The translations under genes and the position numbers were made by a program. 34,837 nt of DNA from Rhizobiales bacterium Ga0077556 (lineage in GTDB: Bacteria; Pseudomonadota; Alphaproteobacteria; Rhizobiales; Phreatobacteraceae), in contig LNFH01000097.1 in assembly GCA_001464235.1 (NCBI GenBank), positions 1 to 34,837 of the forward strand, read 5' to 3'. This document shows positions 27,423-34,837 of this stretch, piece after piece; the stretch's first letter is position 1, and each line of letters opens with the position of its first letter. The notes under the pieces are model-generated. The model had not been told where the DNA came from and did no database searches. It saw only the letters and a list, made by a program, of their open reading frames with translations.

Positions 27423-27863
27423 ATGGCGCTGGATCTGGGTCCTCTCGACAGCCACATGGGCTACCTGTTGCGCCGGGCCCAGCTCGCCGTCTTCGCCGAC
27501 ATCCTGCCGAGCCTCGCCGAGCACGACGTCTCGCCGGCGGACTATGCGGTCCTCACCGTCATCGACCGCAACCCGGGCGCGGGGCAGTCGCAGGTGGCCG
27601 AGACCCTCGGCATCCAGAAGACCAACTTCGTGCCCCTGATCCGCCGGATGGAGGCCCGCGGCCTCGTCCTGCGCACGCCGTCGGCGCGTGACCGGCGGTC
27701 GGTCGCGCTCACGCTGACGGACGAGGGGAGCGCGCTGCTCGGACGCCTGCACGCCGCGGCACAGGCCCACATCGACCGGGTTCGGGGCCATCTCGGCGCG
27801 GCGCAGTACGACGCGCTTCTGGAGCCGTTGCAGCGCCTGGCGAGCGTCAGCCGGCCGTCCTGA
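27423..27863 (+). CDS. MarR-family transcriptional regulator
   Basis: A 146-residue winged-helix regulator: GYLLRRAQLAVFADILPSL (dimer helix), DYAVLTVIDRNPGAGQSQVAETLGIQKTNFVPLIRRMEARGLV (recognition helix), then the wing with RTPSARDRRSVALTLTDEG, a classical MarR wing. GAGG lies five bases before ATG 27423. It is divergent from the crotonase / CoA-ligase / amidohydrolase operon. MarR repressors of this kind (CouR, FerR and HcaR types) respond to the hydroxycinnamoyl-CoA thioester, so it is the likely local repressor. Its 3' end overlaps the convergent DUF2254 gene by 17 bases. Confidence 0.9.
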   Translation: MALDLGPLDSHMGYLLRRAQLAVFADILPSLAEHDVSPADYAVLTVIDRNPGAGQSQVAETLGIQKTNFVPLIRRMEARGLVLRTPSARDRRSVALTLTDEGSALLGRLHAAAQAHIDRVRGHLGAAQYDALLEPLQRLASVSRPS

Positions 27864-29115
27864 CCCTGGCGACCGCCGCCGCGACGCCTTCCACCGCCCG
27901 CAGCTCCCCCTCCAGGGTCAGCGCCGCCTCGGCCCGGCGCAGCGCCGCGGCGGACTGGCGCCGGGCGGCGGCGCCGAAGACCGTCTCGTCCGCCGCCACC
28001 AGGGCGAGCAGGGCCTTCTGCAGCCGCAACTGCACCTCGAGGAGCCCGGCGCCGTCGCGGGCAATGGGAGAGAAGACGTCGCCGACCATGTCGTCGACCG
28101 CCAGGGCAGGAACGCGGACGTCCTCGCAGGCGATCTCCGCGTCCTCCGCGGGACCCTCACCGCGGTTCCAGCGCACCAGCAGCCGCACGGCCCGGCCGAT
28201 CACGTCGATGGCCGTGCCCGGATCGTTCACCGCGGGCGACAGGGCGCGCGACGCGATCTCCGACAGCACGCAGAGGCCGAAGCGCGGGTCCTGGTCGAAC
28301 GTGCGCTCCGCCCCGATGCTGAAGGCCTTCGCCACGGCGAGGGCGTCCTCGTCGTCCGCCGCGCCCGCGATCATCGCCACCGGGCGGGCGGGATCGGCGA
28401 AAACGCCGGGCGGCGCGGTGACGAAGATCGTGAGGCGGCCCTCCTTGGCCCGCTCCTGGAGCGCGGCCATGTCGACATGCTGGACATAGCCGATGGCGGT
28501 GGCGAAGACCGGACGGGCGCCGGACGGGGGCGGGCCCGCCATCGGCTTGCCGCCGAGATGGGGATGGGCGCGCCGCCTTTCGAGCGCCTCCCGCGTCGCG
28601 TCCTCGACCCGGGCGATGGTCTCGCCCAGCCGCCCGAACCGCGCGAGATAGTCGATCCAGCGCAGGATGGTGACGGCGATGAGCGCGATGAGCCCGATGG
28701 TGACCACCAGCAGGATGGCGCGCCCCTCGGAGCCGTAGAGGCCGGTGCTGAGTGCGATGATGCCGACGAGGCTGAACAGGAAGGAGCCGATGAAGGTGCC
28801 GAGCACGTTCTGGCTGGTGTTGTCCTCCATCAGCAGGCGGGTCGCCCGCGGCGTGACGTTGCTGGTCGCCGCGCCATAGGCCGACACCATGGTGCTCATC
28901 GAGAACACCGTGACCGCCAGCATGCTGGAGGCCAGCACGTTGAGAATGCCGTCGATGGCCTGGGCGCCGATCTTGATGGTCCAGGCGTCGGGCACATAGG
29001 GCGCGAAGACGATCCCCGCCGCCGCCGTCGCGACGCCGATCAGCGCCATCACGCTGACGCGGATCCAGAGCTTGCGGGCGAAGAGGGTGAGGAGCCAGCG
29101 CCAGCGCGTCATCAT
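27847..29115 (-). CDS. DUF2254 family integral membrane protein
   Basis: About 422 residues from ATG 29115 (ATG 29112 also possible). Four membrane helices lie in the N-terminal half (SVMALIGVATAAAGIVF; ILNVLASSMLAVTVFSM; GTFIGSFLFSLVGIIAL; AILLVVTIGLIALIAV). They are followed by a soluble C-terminal half with the DUF2254 motif FDQDPRFGLCVLSEIASRALSP-type run and AVNDPGTAIDVIGR. Function is unknown. The motif order matches this family well. It lies 49 bases downstream of ligD on the same strand, so it might be read from the stress promoter before ligD; no promoter of its own is seen. Shine-Dalgarno weak. Confidence 0.85.
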   Translation of the reverse strand: MMTRWRWLLTLFARKLWIRVSVMALIGVATAAAGIVFAPYVPDAWTIKIGAQAIDGILNVLASSMLAVTVFSMSTMVSAYGAATSNVTPRATRLLMEDNTSQNVLGTFIGSFLFSLVGIIALSTGLYGSEGRAILLVVTIGLIALIAVTILRWIDYLARFGRLGETIARVEDATREALERRRAHPHLGGKPMAGPPPSGARPVFATAIGYVQHVDMAALQERAKEGRLTIFVTAPPGVFADPARPVAMIAGAADDEDALAVAKAFSIGAERTFDQDPRFGLCVLSEIASRALSPAVNDPGTAIDVIGRAVRLLVRWNRGEGPAEDAEIACEDVRVPALAVDDMVGDVFSPIARDGAGLLEVQLRLQKALLALVAADETVFGAAARRQSAAALRRAEAALTLEGELRAVEGVAAAVARVRTAG

Positions 29116-29164
29116 GGCGGTGAGCCCGGGCCGGCGCGGGGAACCTGAAGGGGCGGGGACGTGC

Positions 29165-31690
29165 TCACAGGTCCGCCAGCGGTTGCGCCGCGGCACGAAA
29201 ACCCGCCCAGGGGTCGCGGGCGGGCAGGGCGTCCCCCACCTTGAGGGCGTTCGGCTCCATGCCGCCCTCCACGTCCTTCCAGGTGGCCGGCACGGCGAAG
29301 GGTGCGCCGGGACGGGCACGGGTGGAATAGGCGGCGACCGCCGTCGCCCCGCGTCCGTTGCGCAGGTAGTCGATGAAGATCTTGCCGCGCCGTGCCTTCT
29401 TGGCGAGCGTCGCGGTGTACCGCCCCGGCTCGGTCGCGGCCATGGCGCGGGCGAAGTCGTGGGCGAAGCCCTTGACGGCGGCCCAGTCGGCGCCGGGCGT
29501 CAGCGGCACCGTGACGTGGAAGCCCTTGCCGCCGGAGAGCTTGACGAAGCTGTCGAGGCCGATCCCCTTCAGCCGGTCGCGCACCGCGATCGCCCCCTCG
29601 CGCACCGCGTCCAGGCCGACACCGTCGCCGGGGTCGAGGTCGAAGATCACCTGATCGGGCCGCTCGAGGTCGTCGATGGTCGAGCCCCAGACGTGGATTT
29701 CCACCACGCCCATCTGGACGAGGGCGGCGATGCCGTCGAAATCCTCGACGTAGAGGAGGGCGTCGCTCTCGCCCTTCGGCTTCACGGTGCGGATCGCCTT
29801 GCCCATGCCGGGGGAGGCGTGTTTCTGGAAGAAGGAGTGGCGGGCGATGCCGTCCGGGGCGCGCACGAGGCTGAGCGGCCGGCGCACCACCAGCGGCTCC
29901 ATGCGCTTCCACACCGCGCCGTAGTGGGCGAGCAGACCCTCCTTGGTCAGGCCCGTGTCCGGCCAGAGCACCTTGTCGGCATTCGACAGCACCACCGAGG
30001 TCGCGGGCGCCGCGGCCGCGGGGGCCTTCTTTGCCCGCTTCGGCGCCTTCGTCGGCACCGGATCGGCGACGGGCCCGTCCTCGCGGACGATCTCGCCGGC
30101 GGGCTTGTCCTCGCGCAGCCCCTTGAAGGCCGCCTGCCGCAGCAGGCCGTCGGCCGTCCAGGTCCGGTACTCCACCTCGCAGGCGAGCGTCGGCTCCACC
30201 CAGACCACGTCCTTCTGGCGGCCCTCCTTGCCCGGGAAGGGCGAGCGCTCCGCACGGATCGGGTCGAGGCGGCGCTTCAGCGCGGTCGCCAGCGCGGTCG
30301 TATAGCCGGTTCCCACCCGTCCCGCGTGCTGCAGCGTGCCGTCCTCCTGATAGCCGACGACGAGCGAGCCGATGCGGCCGGCCTTTGCCTTGGACGGCAC
30401 GTAGCCGGCGATCACGAACTCCTGCGAGCGGGTGCACTTGGCCTTGATCCAGTCGCCGCGCCGACCGCTGTGGTAGGGCGCGTCGAGCCGCTTGGAGATG
30501 ACGCCCTCGAGCCCCATCCGGCAGGCATGGGCGAGCATGACCTCGCCGGGTTCCGCGAAATCCTCGCTGTAGCGGATGCGCGCGCCGTCGGCGTCCGCGA
30601 GCAGCGCCGCCAGCCGTTCCTTGCGCGCCACCAGCGGCTCGCCGGTGAGGTCCTCGCCGTCGAGATGCAGGAGGTCGAAGGCGTAGAAGATCATGCCCTC
30701 GCGCCGCCCCTCCGACAAAGCCGCCTGCAGCGCCGCGAAGGAGGAGACGCCGGCATCGTTCAGCACAACCACCTCGCCGTCGATGACGGCGCTCTCGCAG
30801 GGGAGGTCGGCGAAGGCGCCGGCAAGCGCGCTGCCGAACCGCTCCGTCCAGTCGAGGCCCGTGCGGGTGAGCAGTCGCGCCTCTCCGCCCGCGACCACCG
30901 CCTGGACGCGGTAGCCGTCGAACTTCACCTCGTGGACCCAGCCCTTTCCCTCGGCGGGACGCTCCTTGAGGCTGGCGAGGCAAGGCGGCACGAAGGCCGG
31001 CGCCTGAACCGCGCTCCGGCGCTTGCCGGCGGTCTTCGACGTCTTGGCGGCGGCCTTCGGCCGGGTCTTCTTCGCCTTCGGGGAGGGTTTTTTCGCCGGC
31101 TTGCCCTCCGCCACCTCCTCAACGGTCAGGCCCGAGACGAGCGAGGTCGGTTGCTCGGCGAGGATGTCGCGGTCGGAGGCCGCCGCGTCCTTCACCTTCA
31201 TCAGCAGCCAGTTGTCGCGGCTCTCGCCCTTCCGCGGCTTGAGCCTGACGAGGTGCCAGCCGCCCTTGAGGCGCTCGCCGTCCAGGGTGAAGGCGATGTG
31301 GCCCTTGGCCATGGCCTTGGCGGGATCGATCTCGGGGGTCCAGGTGCCCCGGTCCCAGACGATGACCGAACCCGCGCCATATTCCCCCGCCGGGATCGTT
31401 CCCTCGAAGCCGCCATAGCTCAGCGGATGGTCCTCGACGTGCACCGCGAGGCGCTTGTCGTCGGGGTCGAAGCTCGGCCCGCGCGTCACCGCCCAGCTCC
31501 ACAGGACGCCGTCATGCTCGAGGCGAAGATCGTAGTGGAGCCGCCGCGCGGCGTGCTTGTGGACGACGAAGCTCCCGCCGGCGGCCTTCGCCGCCGTCCC
31601 GGCGACACGGCCGTCGGGCTCCCGGGTCCTGGAGAAGTCGCGCTTCTGCCGATAGGCGCCGAGACGGTCGGCCGCTCGCGCCTTCGGCAT
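29165..31690 (-). CDS. ligD: NHEJ DNA ligase D (phosphoesterase-ligase-polymerase)
   Basis: An 841-residue multidomain end-joining enzyme with domain order PE-LIG-POL. The 3'-phosphoesterase is at residues 35-170 (HYDLRLEHDGVLWSWAV; HVEDHPLSYGGFEGTIPAGE). The ATP-dependent ligase is at about 230-520, with adenylated lysine K256 in HEVKFDGYR, VIDGEVVV, EGVISKR and WIKAKC. The polymerase/primase is at about 545-830 (SNADKVLWPDTGLTKEGLLAHY; catalytic DxD in IFDLDPGDG). Lys/Ala-rich linkers separate the domains (195-228 and about 515-540). It processes and seals double-strand breaks held by Ku. Its ATG overlaps the stop of the upstream small gene (TGATG), so it is translationally coupled to it. 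All catalytic motifs look intact. Confidence 0.96.
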   Translation of the reverse strand: MPKARAADRLGAYRQKRDFSRTREPDGRVAGTAAKAAGGSFVVHKHAARRLHYDLRLEHDGVLWSWAVTRGPSFDPDDKRLAVHVEDHPLSYGGFEGTIPAGEYGAGSVIVWDRGTWTPEIDPAKAMAKGHIAFTLDGERLKGGWHLVRLKPRKGESRDNWLLMKVKDAAASDRDILAEQPTSLVSGLTVEEVAEGKPAKKPSPKAKKTRPKAAAKTSKTAGKRRSAVQAPAFVPPCLASLKERPAEGKGWVHEVKFDGYRVQAVVAGGEARLLTRTGLDWTERFGSALAGAFADLPCESAVIDGEVVVLNDAGVSSFAALQAALSEGRREGMIFYAFDLLHLDGEDLTGEPLVARKERLAALLADADGARIRYSEDFAEPGEVMLAHACRMGLEGVISKRLDAPYHSGRRGDWIKAKCTRSQEFVIAGYVPSKAKAGRIGSLVVGYQEDGTLQHAGRVGTGYTTALATALKRRLDPIRAERSPFPGKEGRQKDVVWVEPTLACEVEYRTWTADGLLRQAAFKGLREDKPAGEIVREDGPVADPVPTKAPKRAKKAPAAAAPATSVVLSNADKVLWPDTGLTKEGLLAHYGAVWKRMEPLVVRRPLSLVRAPDGIARHSFFQKHASPGMGKAIRTVKPKGESDALLYVEDFDGIAALVQMGVVEIHVWGSTIDDLERPDQVIFDLDPGDGVGLDAVREGAIAVRDRLKGIGLDSFVKLSGGKGFHVTVPLTPGADWAAVKGFAHDFARAMAATEPGRYTATLAKKARRGKIFIDYLRNGRGATAVAAYSTRARPGAPFAVPATWKDVEGGMEPNALKVGDALPARDPWAGFRAAAQPLADL

Positions 31691-31914
31691 CAGGCGGCGG
31701 CCCGGGGATAGGGCGGCGCCGCCGCCGCGACGGCATCCGCCGCCATCAGGTCGAGCTGGGTGATGGCGGGAACGGGATCCTCCAGCATGGCCACCATGAC
31801 CTCGCGTCCGAGCCCGGATCGTACCGCCTCGGCGAAGGCCTGGCGCGTCTGCCGTTCGGCGCGCAACTGGGCGGCCAGAGCCAAGATCAGTCTGTCACGG
31901 CTGTCCATGATCAT
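31690..31914 (-). CDS. Small uncharacterised protein coupled to ligD
   Basis: A protein of about 74 residues that I do not recognise. It reads MIMDSRDRLILALAAQL at the start and looks helical, with an alternating basic and acidic first half (RDRLILALAAQLRAERQTRQ) and an Ala/Pro-rich tail. ATG 31914 is preferred (AAGGA seven bases upstream); ATG 31908 is possible. Earlier in-frame starts would overlap the -10 of the EcfG promoter. The stop overlaps the ligD start by one base (TGATG), so it is coupled to ligD. No membrane segment. A helper role in repair is possible but unproven. Confidence 0.6.
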   Translation of the reverse strand: MIMDSRDRLILALAAQLRAERQTRQAFAEAVRSGLGREVMVAMLEDPVPAITQLDLMAADAVAAAAPPYPRAAA

Positions 31915-31936
31915 CACCTCGTCCTTGCTCCCATGC

Positions 31937-31962
31937 AACGTCGGCCCGTCGCGGCGTGTTCC
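31937..31962 (-). promoter_or_regulatory. EcfG-type general-stress promoter of the small gene-ligD unit
   Basis: On the minus strand GGAAC (31958-31962), 17 bases, then CGTT (31937-31940), an exact consensus match. Transcription would begin about 15 bases before the small gene's ATG and continue into ligD. Confidence 0.7.
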
Positions 31963-31980
31963 CTGGATGGCCCCAGGTCC

Positions 31981-33004
31981 TCAGGCCGCCTCCGCCGTCA
32001 GCTCCCGTGCCGCGGGCACCGCGGGCTTCTGCTCCACCGTCTCGGTCAGGATCTTCAGCACCGCCCGCTCCGCCGGCGTCAGCTTCGCGTCGTACTCGGT
32101 CGCATGGGACATGCGGCGGGCATAGCGGGTGAGGAGGCCGCCCGTATGGGCGGAGAAGATGGCGGGGTGGATGTAGGACGAGCGGCACACGGCCGGCGTG
32201 TTGCCGAGGCGCTGCGACACCGCCCGCACCGCGCTCGCCAACTGCTTGCGCAACTGCCGCTCGTTCGGCGGGGGAGGGGCGAGCGACAGGGCGAGCCCGC
32301 AGAGCACCGTGCCCGCCCAGGTGCGGAAGTCCTTGGCGCTCACCGGGCCGCCGGCGGCGCGGCGCAGATAGTCGTTGACCTCGTCGGACGAGACGGCCCG
32401 CAATTCGCCGTCCTTGTCGCGGTACTGGAACAGGTGCTGCCCGGGAAGGTCCTGGCAGGTCCGCACGATGCGGCTGACGCGCTTGTCGAAGATGGCGAGG
32501 CGCCATTCCTTGCCGCTCTTGCCCTTGAAGGTGAAGCGGATGGTGGCGCCCGCCACCGCCACATGGCCGCTGCGCGCGCGCGTAGGTCTCGTTGCCGATG
32601 CGGATGAGCGTGCGGTCGAGGAGATAGACGACGGTCGCCAGCACCTTGTCGCGCTCGAGCCCCGGAAGGGCCATGTCGGCGGAGACCCGCCGCCGCAGCC
32701 GCGGCAGGATCTGCGCGAAGGCGATCATCTTCTCGAACTTCTCCGCCTCGCGCTCGGCGCGGAAGGCCGCGTGGTAGATGTACTGGCGGCGCCCCTTCTC
32801 GTCCCGTCCGATGGCCTGGACGTGGCCGGCGGGATCGGGGCAGATCCACACGTCTCGCCAGGCCGGCGGGATGACCAGGGCGCGAACGCGCTGGAGCGTC
32901 GCCGCGTCGAGGCGACCGCCCGTCTCGCTCCTGTAGGAAAAGCCCTTGCCGCAGCGCTGGCGGGTGATGCCGGGGGCGGTGAGGTCGGCGAAGACGAGAT
33001 CCAT
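31981..33004 (-). pseudogene. DNA topoisomerase IB, frame broken near 32578
   Basis: A poxvirus-type DNA topoisomerase IB of about 350 residues split over two frames. The N-terminal part runs from ATG 33004 (GTG 33016 possible) through YIYHAAFRAEREAEKFEKM and TLIRIGNETYAR. The rest begins SGHVAVAGATIRFTFKGKSGKEW in another frame and continues to the stop at 31981, including the nucleophile Tyr in SSYIHPAIFS (codon 32173-32175). The block between them, usually NGSYGLTTL-like, is absent and the frame is off by 3n+2 bases, probably 29, at a GCGCGCGCGC run near 32574-32583. The intact enzyme would nick and rejoin DNA to relax supercoils. As written the catalytic half is lost. It lies between ligD and ku. 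Confidence 0.85.
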
Positions 33005-33046
33005 GGCAGTGCTCACGCAGGCGCCGCTCGATGGGGCGCGAGGGGC

Positions 33047-33071
33047 AACGTGCCGGCTCCGGACAGGTTCC
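33047..33071 (-). promoter_or_regulatory. EcfG-type general-stress promoter of topoisomerase IB
   Basis: On the minus strand GGAAC (33067-33071), 16 bases, then CGTT (33047-33050), an exact consensus match, about 43 bases before ATG 33004. It sits in the 87-base gap after the ku gene. Confidence 0.7.
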
Positions 33072-33091
33072 TGCCGGGGCGGGGCTGCGCG

Positions 33092-34003
33092 TCAGGCCGC
33101 CTTCTTGCCGCGGGGCTTGGCGGAGCCGCTGCCGGCCGCCTTGGGCGACGTCTTCGCGGGGGTCTTGGCCGACGTTTTGGCCGAAGCCTTGGCCGGTGCC
33201 TTCGCTGCCTTGGCGGGGGCCGCCTTGCTCACGCCGGCGCTCGCCCGGAGGGCGTCCATCAGGTCCACGACCTTGGTCTGCTTCGGGTCCTTGCGCCGCG
33301 TCAGCGGCTTTCCGGCGAGCTTGGCCTTGACCATCTCGGCCACGGCCGCCTCGTAGCGGTCGTCGAAGGCGCTCGGGTCGAAGGTCCCGGCCTTGGTCTC
33401 GACGATGTGGCGGGCGAGGTCGAGCATGTCCTTCTTGATCTTGATGTCCGCGACGTCCTCGAAGGCCGAAGCGGCCGACCGCACCTCGTAGTCGTAGTTC
33501 AGCGTATGGGCGATCAGCCCCTCGCCGTGGGCCCGGATCATCAGCGTCCGCACCCGCTTGAACAGGACGGTGCGGGCGAGCGCCGCCACCTTCTCCTCGC
33601 GCATGGCGTCGCGGATGACGAGGAAGGCCTCCTGCGCCACCGCGCCGGCGGGCGCGAGGTAGTAGGGCTTGTCGAAGAACACCGTGTCGATGTCGTCGCA
33701 GGCGATGAAGGCCTCGACCTTCAGCCGCTTGTCGCTCTCCGGCACCGCCTTGGCGATGTCCTCGGGCTCCAGCAGCACCATGTGGCTGTCGTCCAGGGCA
33801 TAGCCCTTGATCTGCTGGTCGCGGTCGACGGGCTTGCCGGTGGCGGGGTCGACGAACTCGCGGCGCACCCGGTTGCCCGTCTTGGCATTGACGGTGTGGA
33901 AGGCGATGCGCTCCGCCGTCGAGGCGGCGGTGTAGAGCGCCACGGGGCAGGTGAGATCCCCGATCGCCAGCGATCCCTTCCAGTTGGCCCTCGGTGACGC
34001 CAT
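33092..34003 (-). CDS. ku: NHEJ end-binding protein Ku (copy 1)
   Basis: A 303-residue bacterial Ku homologue that forms a dimeric ring on DNA ends and recruits LigD. The core is typical: NWKGSLAIGDLTCPVALYTA, RIAFHTVNAKTGNRVRREFVDP, KGYALDD, IDTVFFDKPYYLAP, FLVIRDAMREEKVAALARTVLF, and AHTLNYDYEVRS. The last 45 or so residues are a Lys/Ala/Thr-rich low-complexity tail with AKxSAKT-type repeats, as in other bacterial Ku tails that bind DNA or LigD. ATG 34003 gives the standard Ku start. It is divergent from a second ku gene and has an EcfG-type promoter. Confidence 0.95.
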   Translation of the reverse strand: MASPRANWKGSLAIGDLTCPVALYTAASTAERIAFHTVNAKTGNRVRREFVDPATGKPVDRDQQIKGYALDDSHMVLLEPEDIAKAVPESDKRLKVEAFIACDDIDTVFFDKPYYLAPAGAVAQEAFLVIRDAMREEKVAALARTVLFKRVRTLMIRAHGEGLIAHTLNYDYEVRSAASAFEDVADIKIKKDMLDLARHIVETKAGTFDPSAFDDRYEAAVAEMVKAKLAGKPLTRRKDPKQTKVVDLMDALRASAGVSKAAPAKAAKAPAKASAKTSAKTPAKTSPKAAGSGSAKPRGKKAA

Positions 34004-34051
34004 GGCCTGTTCTTTCCCAGCGAGCCGCGCGAGCGACGGAACGGTGGAGGC

Positions 34052-34076
34052 AACGCCCCTACCGGCTTTTCGTTCC
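34052..34076 (-). promoter_or_regulatory. EcfG-type general-stress promoter of ku copy 1
   Basis: On the minus strand GGAAC (34072-34076), 16 bases, then CGTT (34052-34055), an exact consensus match 48 bases before ATG 34003. Confidence 0.7.
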
Positions 34077-34082
34077 GCCGAG

Positions 34083-34108
34083 GGAACTTCCCCGGGCCGG
34101 CCGGCATT
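34083..34108 (+). promoter_or_regulatory. Near-consensus EcfG-type promoter of ku copy 2
   Basis: GGAAC (34083-34087), 17 bases, then CATT (34105-34108), one mismatch from CGTT, 22 bases before ATG 34131. Together with the minus-strand site the 127-base gap would be a divergent stress promoter. Confidence 0.45.
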
Positions 34109-34130
34109 GTCTCGCGTCGGGGGAGATCGC

Positions 34131-34837
34131 ATGGCCGGACACACGTACTGGAAGGGCTATCTGAAACTGTCCCTCGTCACCTGCCCGGTGGCGATGACGC
34201 CCGCGACGTCGGAATCGGAGAAGATCCGCTTCCACACCATCAATCGCGAGACCGGTAACCGCGTCGAGAGCCGCTATGTCGACGCCGAGACCGGCAAGGT
34301 CGTCGACGACGACGACCAGGCCCGCGGCTATGCCCAGGGCGAGAACGACTTCGTCATCCTCGACGACGACGACCTCGACGCCGTCGCCCTCGACACCACC
34401 CGCACCATCGACATCGACACCTTCGTGCCGCGTGGCTCCATTCCCTGGCTCTATCTCGACAAGGCGCACTACCTCGTGCCGAACGACGAGGTGGGGGAGG
34501 AAGCCTTCGCCGTCATCCGCGAGGCGATGAAGGCCTCGAAGGTCGTCGGCATCGCCCGCCTGGTGCTCTACCGCCGCGAGCGCGCCGTCATGCTGCAGCC
34601 GCGCGACAAGGGCATCGTCCTGTGGACGCTTCGCTACGGCGACGAGGTGCGCGACGAGGCCGCCTATTTCGGTGACATCTCCGACGACGGGGAGCCGCCC
34701 GCCAAGGCGACCCAACTCGCCCGCGACCTCATCGGCGAGCGGACCCGGCCCTGGAACCCGAAGATGGCCTCCGACCCGGTCCAGACCGAGCTCGCCCGCC
34801 TCATCCAGTCGAAGAAGAAGACCCGGGCGAAGGCGGC
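34131..34837 (+). CDS. ku: NHEJ end-binding protein Ku (copy 2), 3' end outside window
   Basis: A second Ku homologue, divergent from copy 1, open to the end of the window (235 codons seen). It starts YWKGYLKLSLVTCPVAMTPA after the first four residues, then KIRFHTINRETGNRVESRYVD, FVPRGSIPWLYLDKAHYLVP, EEAFAVIREAMKASKVVGIARLVLY and GIVLWTLRYGDEVRDE, all Ku-core motifs. GGGAG lies seven bases before ATG 34131. It differs widely from copy 1 in sequence, so the pair is an old duplication and may form separate rings or a heterodimer. The visible end (SKKKTRAKA) begins a basic tail. Confidence 0.95.
   Translation, partial: MAGHTYWKGYLKLSLVTCPVAMTPATSESEKIRFHTINRETGNRVESRYVDAETGKVVDDDDQARGYAQGENDFVILDDDDLDAVALDTTRTIDIDTFVPRGSIPWLYLDKAHYLVPNDEVGEEAFAVIREAMKASKVVGIARLVLYRRERAVMLQPRDKGIVLWTLRYGDEVRDEAAYFGDISDDGEPPAKATQLARDLIGERTRPWNPKMASDPVQTELARLIQSKKKTRAKA

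Noticed and set aside
34038-34062. Additional GGAAC in the ku-ku gap as a promoter
   Set aside because: The sequence 16-17 bases downstream is not CGTT-like; the neighbouring sites are better placed.

Overview
The window is dense, very GC-rich bacterial DNA that reads as an alphaproteobacterium of the Hyphomicrobiales (Rhizobiales) type. Signs are two Ku proteins with a PE-LIG-POL ligase D, an HWE-family histidine kinase, several orphan TctC/Bug-type binding proteins, and a set of GGAAC-N16/17-CGTT promoters typical of the alphaproteobacterial general-stress sigma factor EcfG. The genus cannot be fixed from the sequence alone. No gene-free gap exceeds about 215 bases. The largest gaps (2686-2896, 2971-3159, 7041-7230, 8224-8415, 22400-22592) hold promoters, operators, a tRNA or hairpins, as listed.

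Layout. 1-869: end of an aromatic-type FAD monooxygenase plus a DUF2783 gene. 833-2685: rlmE and a Ppx/GppA phosphatase. 2828-3059: tRNA-Gln(CUG) with its own promoter and terminator. 3160-16068: a catabolic and transport region with amidase, alpha/beta hydrolase, oligopeptide-type ABC importer, GntR/FCD regulator, beta-alanine:pyruvate-type transaminase, C45 Ntn hydrolase, flavoprotein and a TctC protein. It could import and break down an amide or N-acyl amino compound, but the amidase and the first permease gene carry frame-disrupting lesions. 16206-21272: DUF427 gene, large hybrid histidine kinase and HWE kinase. 21311-27863: TRAP and TctC binding proteins and a MarR-controlled crotonase / feruloyl-CoA-synthetase-like / amidohydrolase operon for hydroxycinnamate-like acids. 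27847-29115: DUF2254 membrane protein. 29165-34837: DNA repair block with ligD, a small coupled gene, topoisomerase IB (broken by a frame lesion) and two divergent ku genes.

Main result. Sequences matching the EcfG consensus sit just upstream of the small gene-ligD unit, topoisomerase IB and ku-1, with a near match before ku-2. Two more lie before the DUF427 gene and the HWE kinase. The window therefore looks like part of a general-stress regulon joining end-joining repair and a topoisomerase with a stress-type sensor kinase. Second result: three conserved genes (amidase, dppB, topoisomerase IB) each carry a lesion that shifts the frame. In two of them family alignment suggests about 29 lost bases, and one lesion fuses DppB to DppC in a single open frame. 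These may be real micro-deletions or assembly faults.
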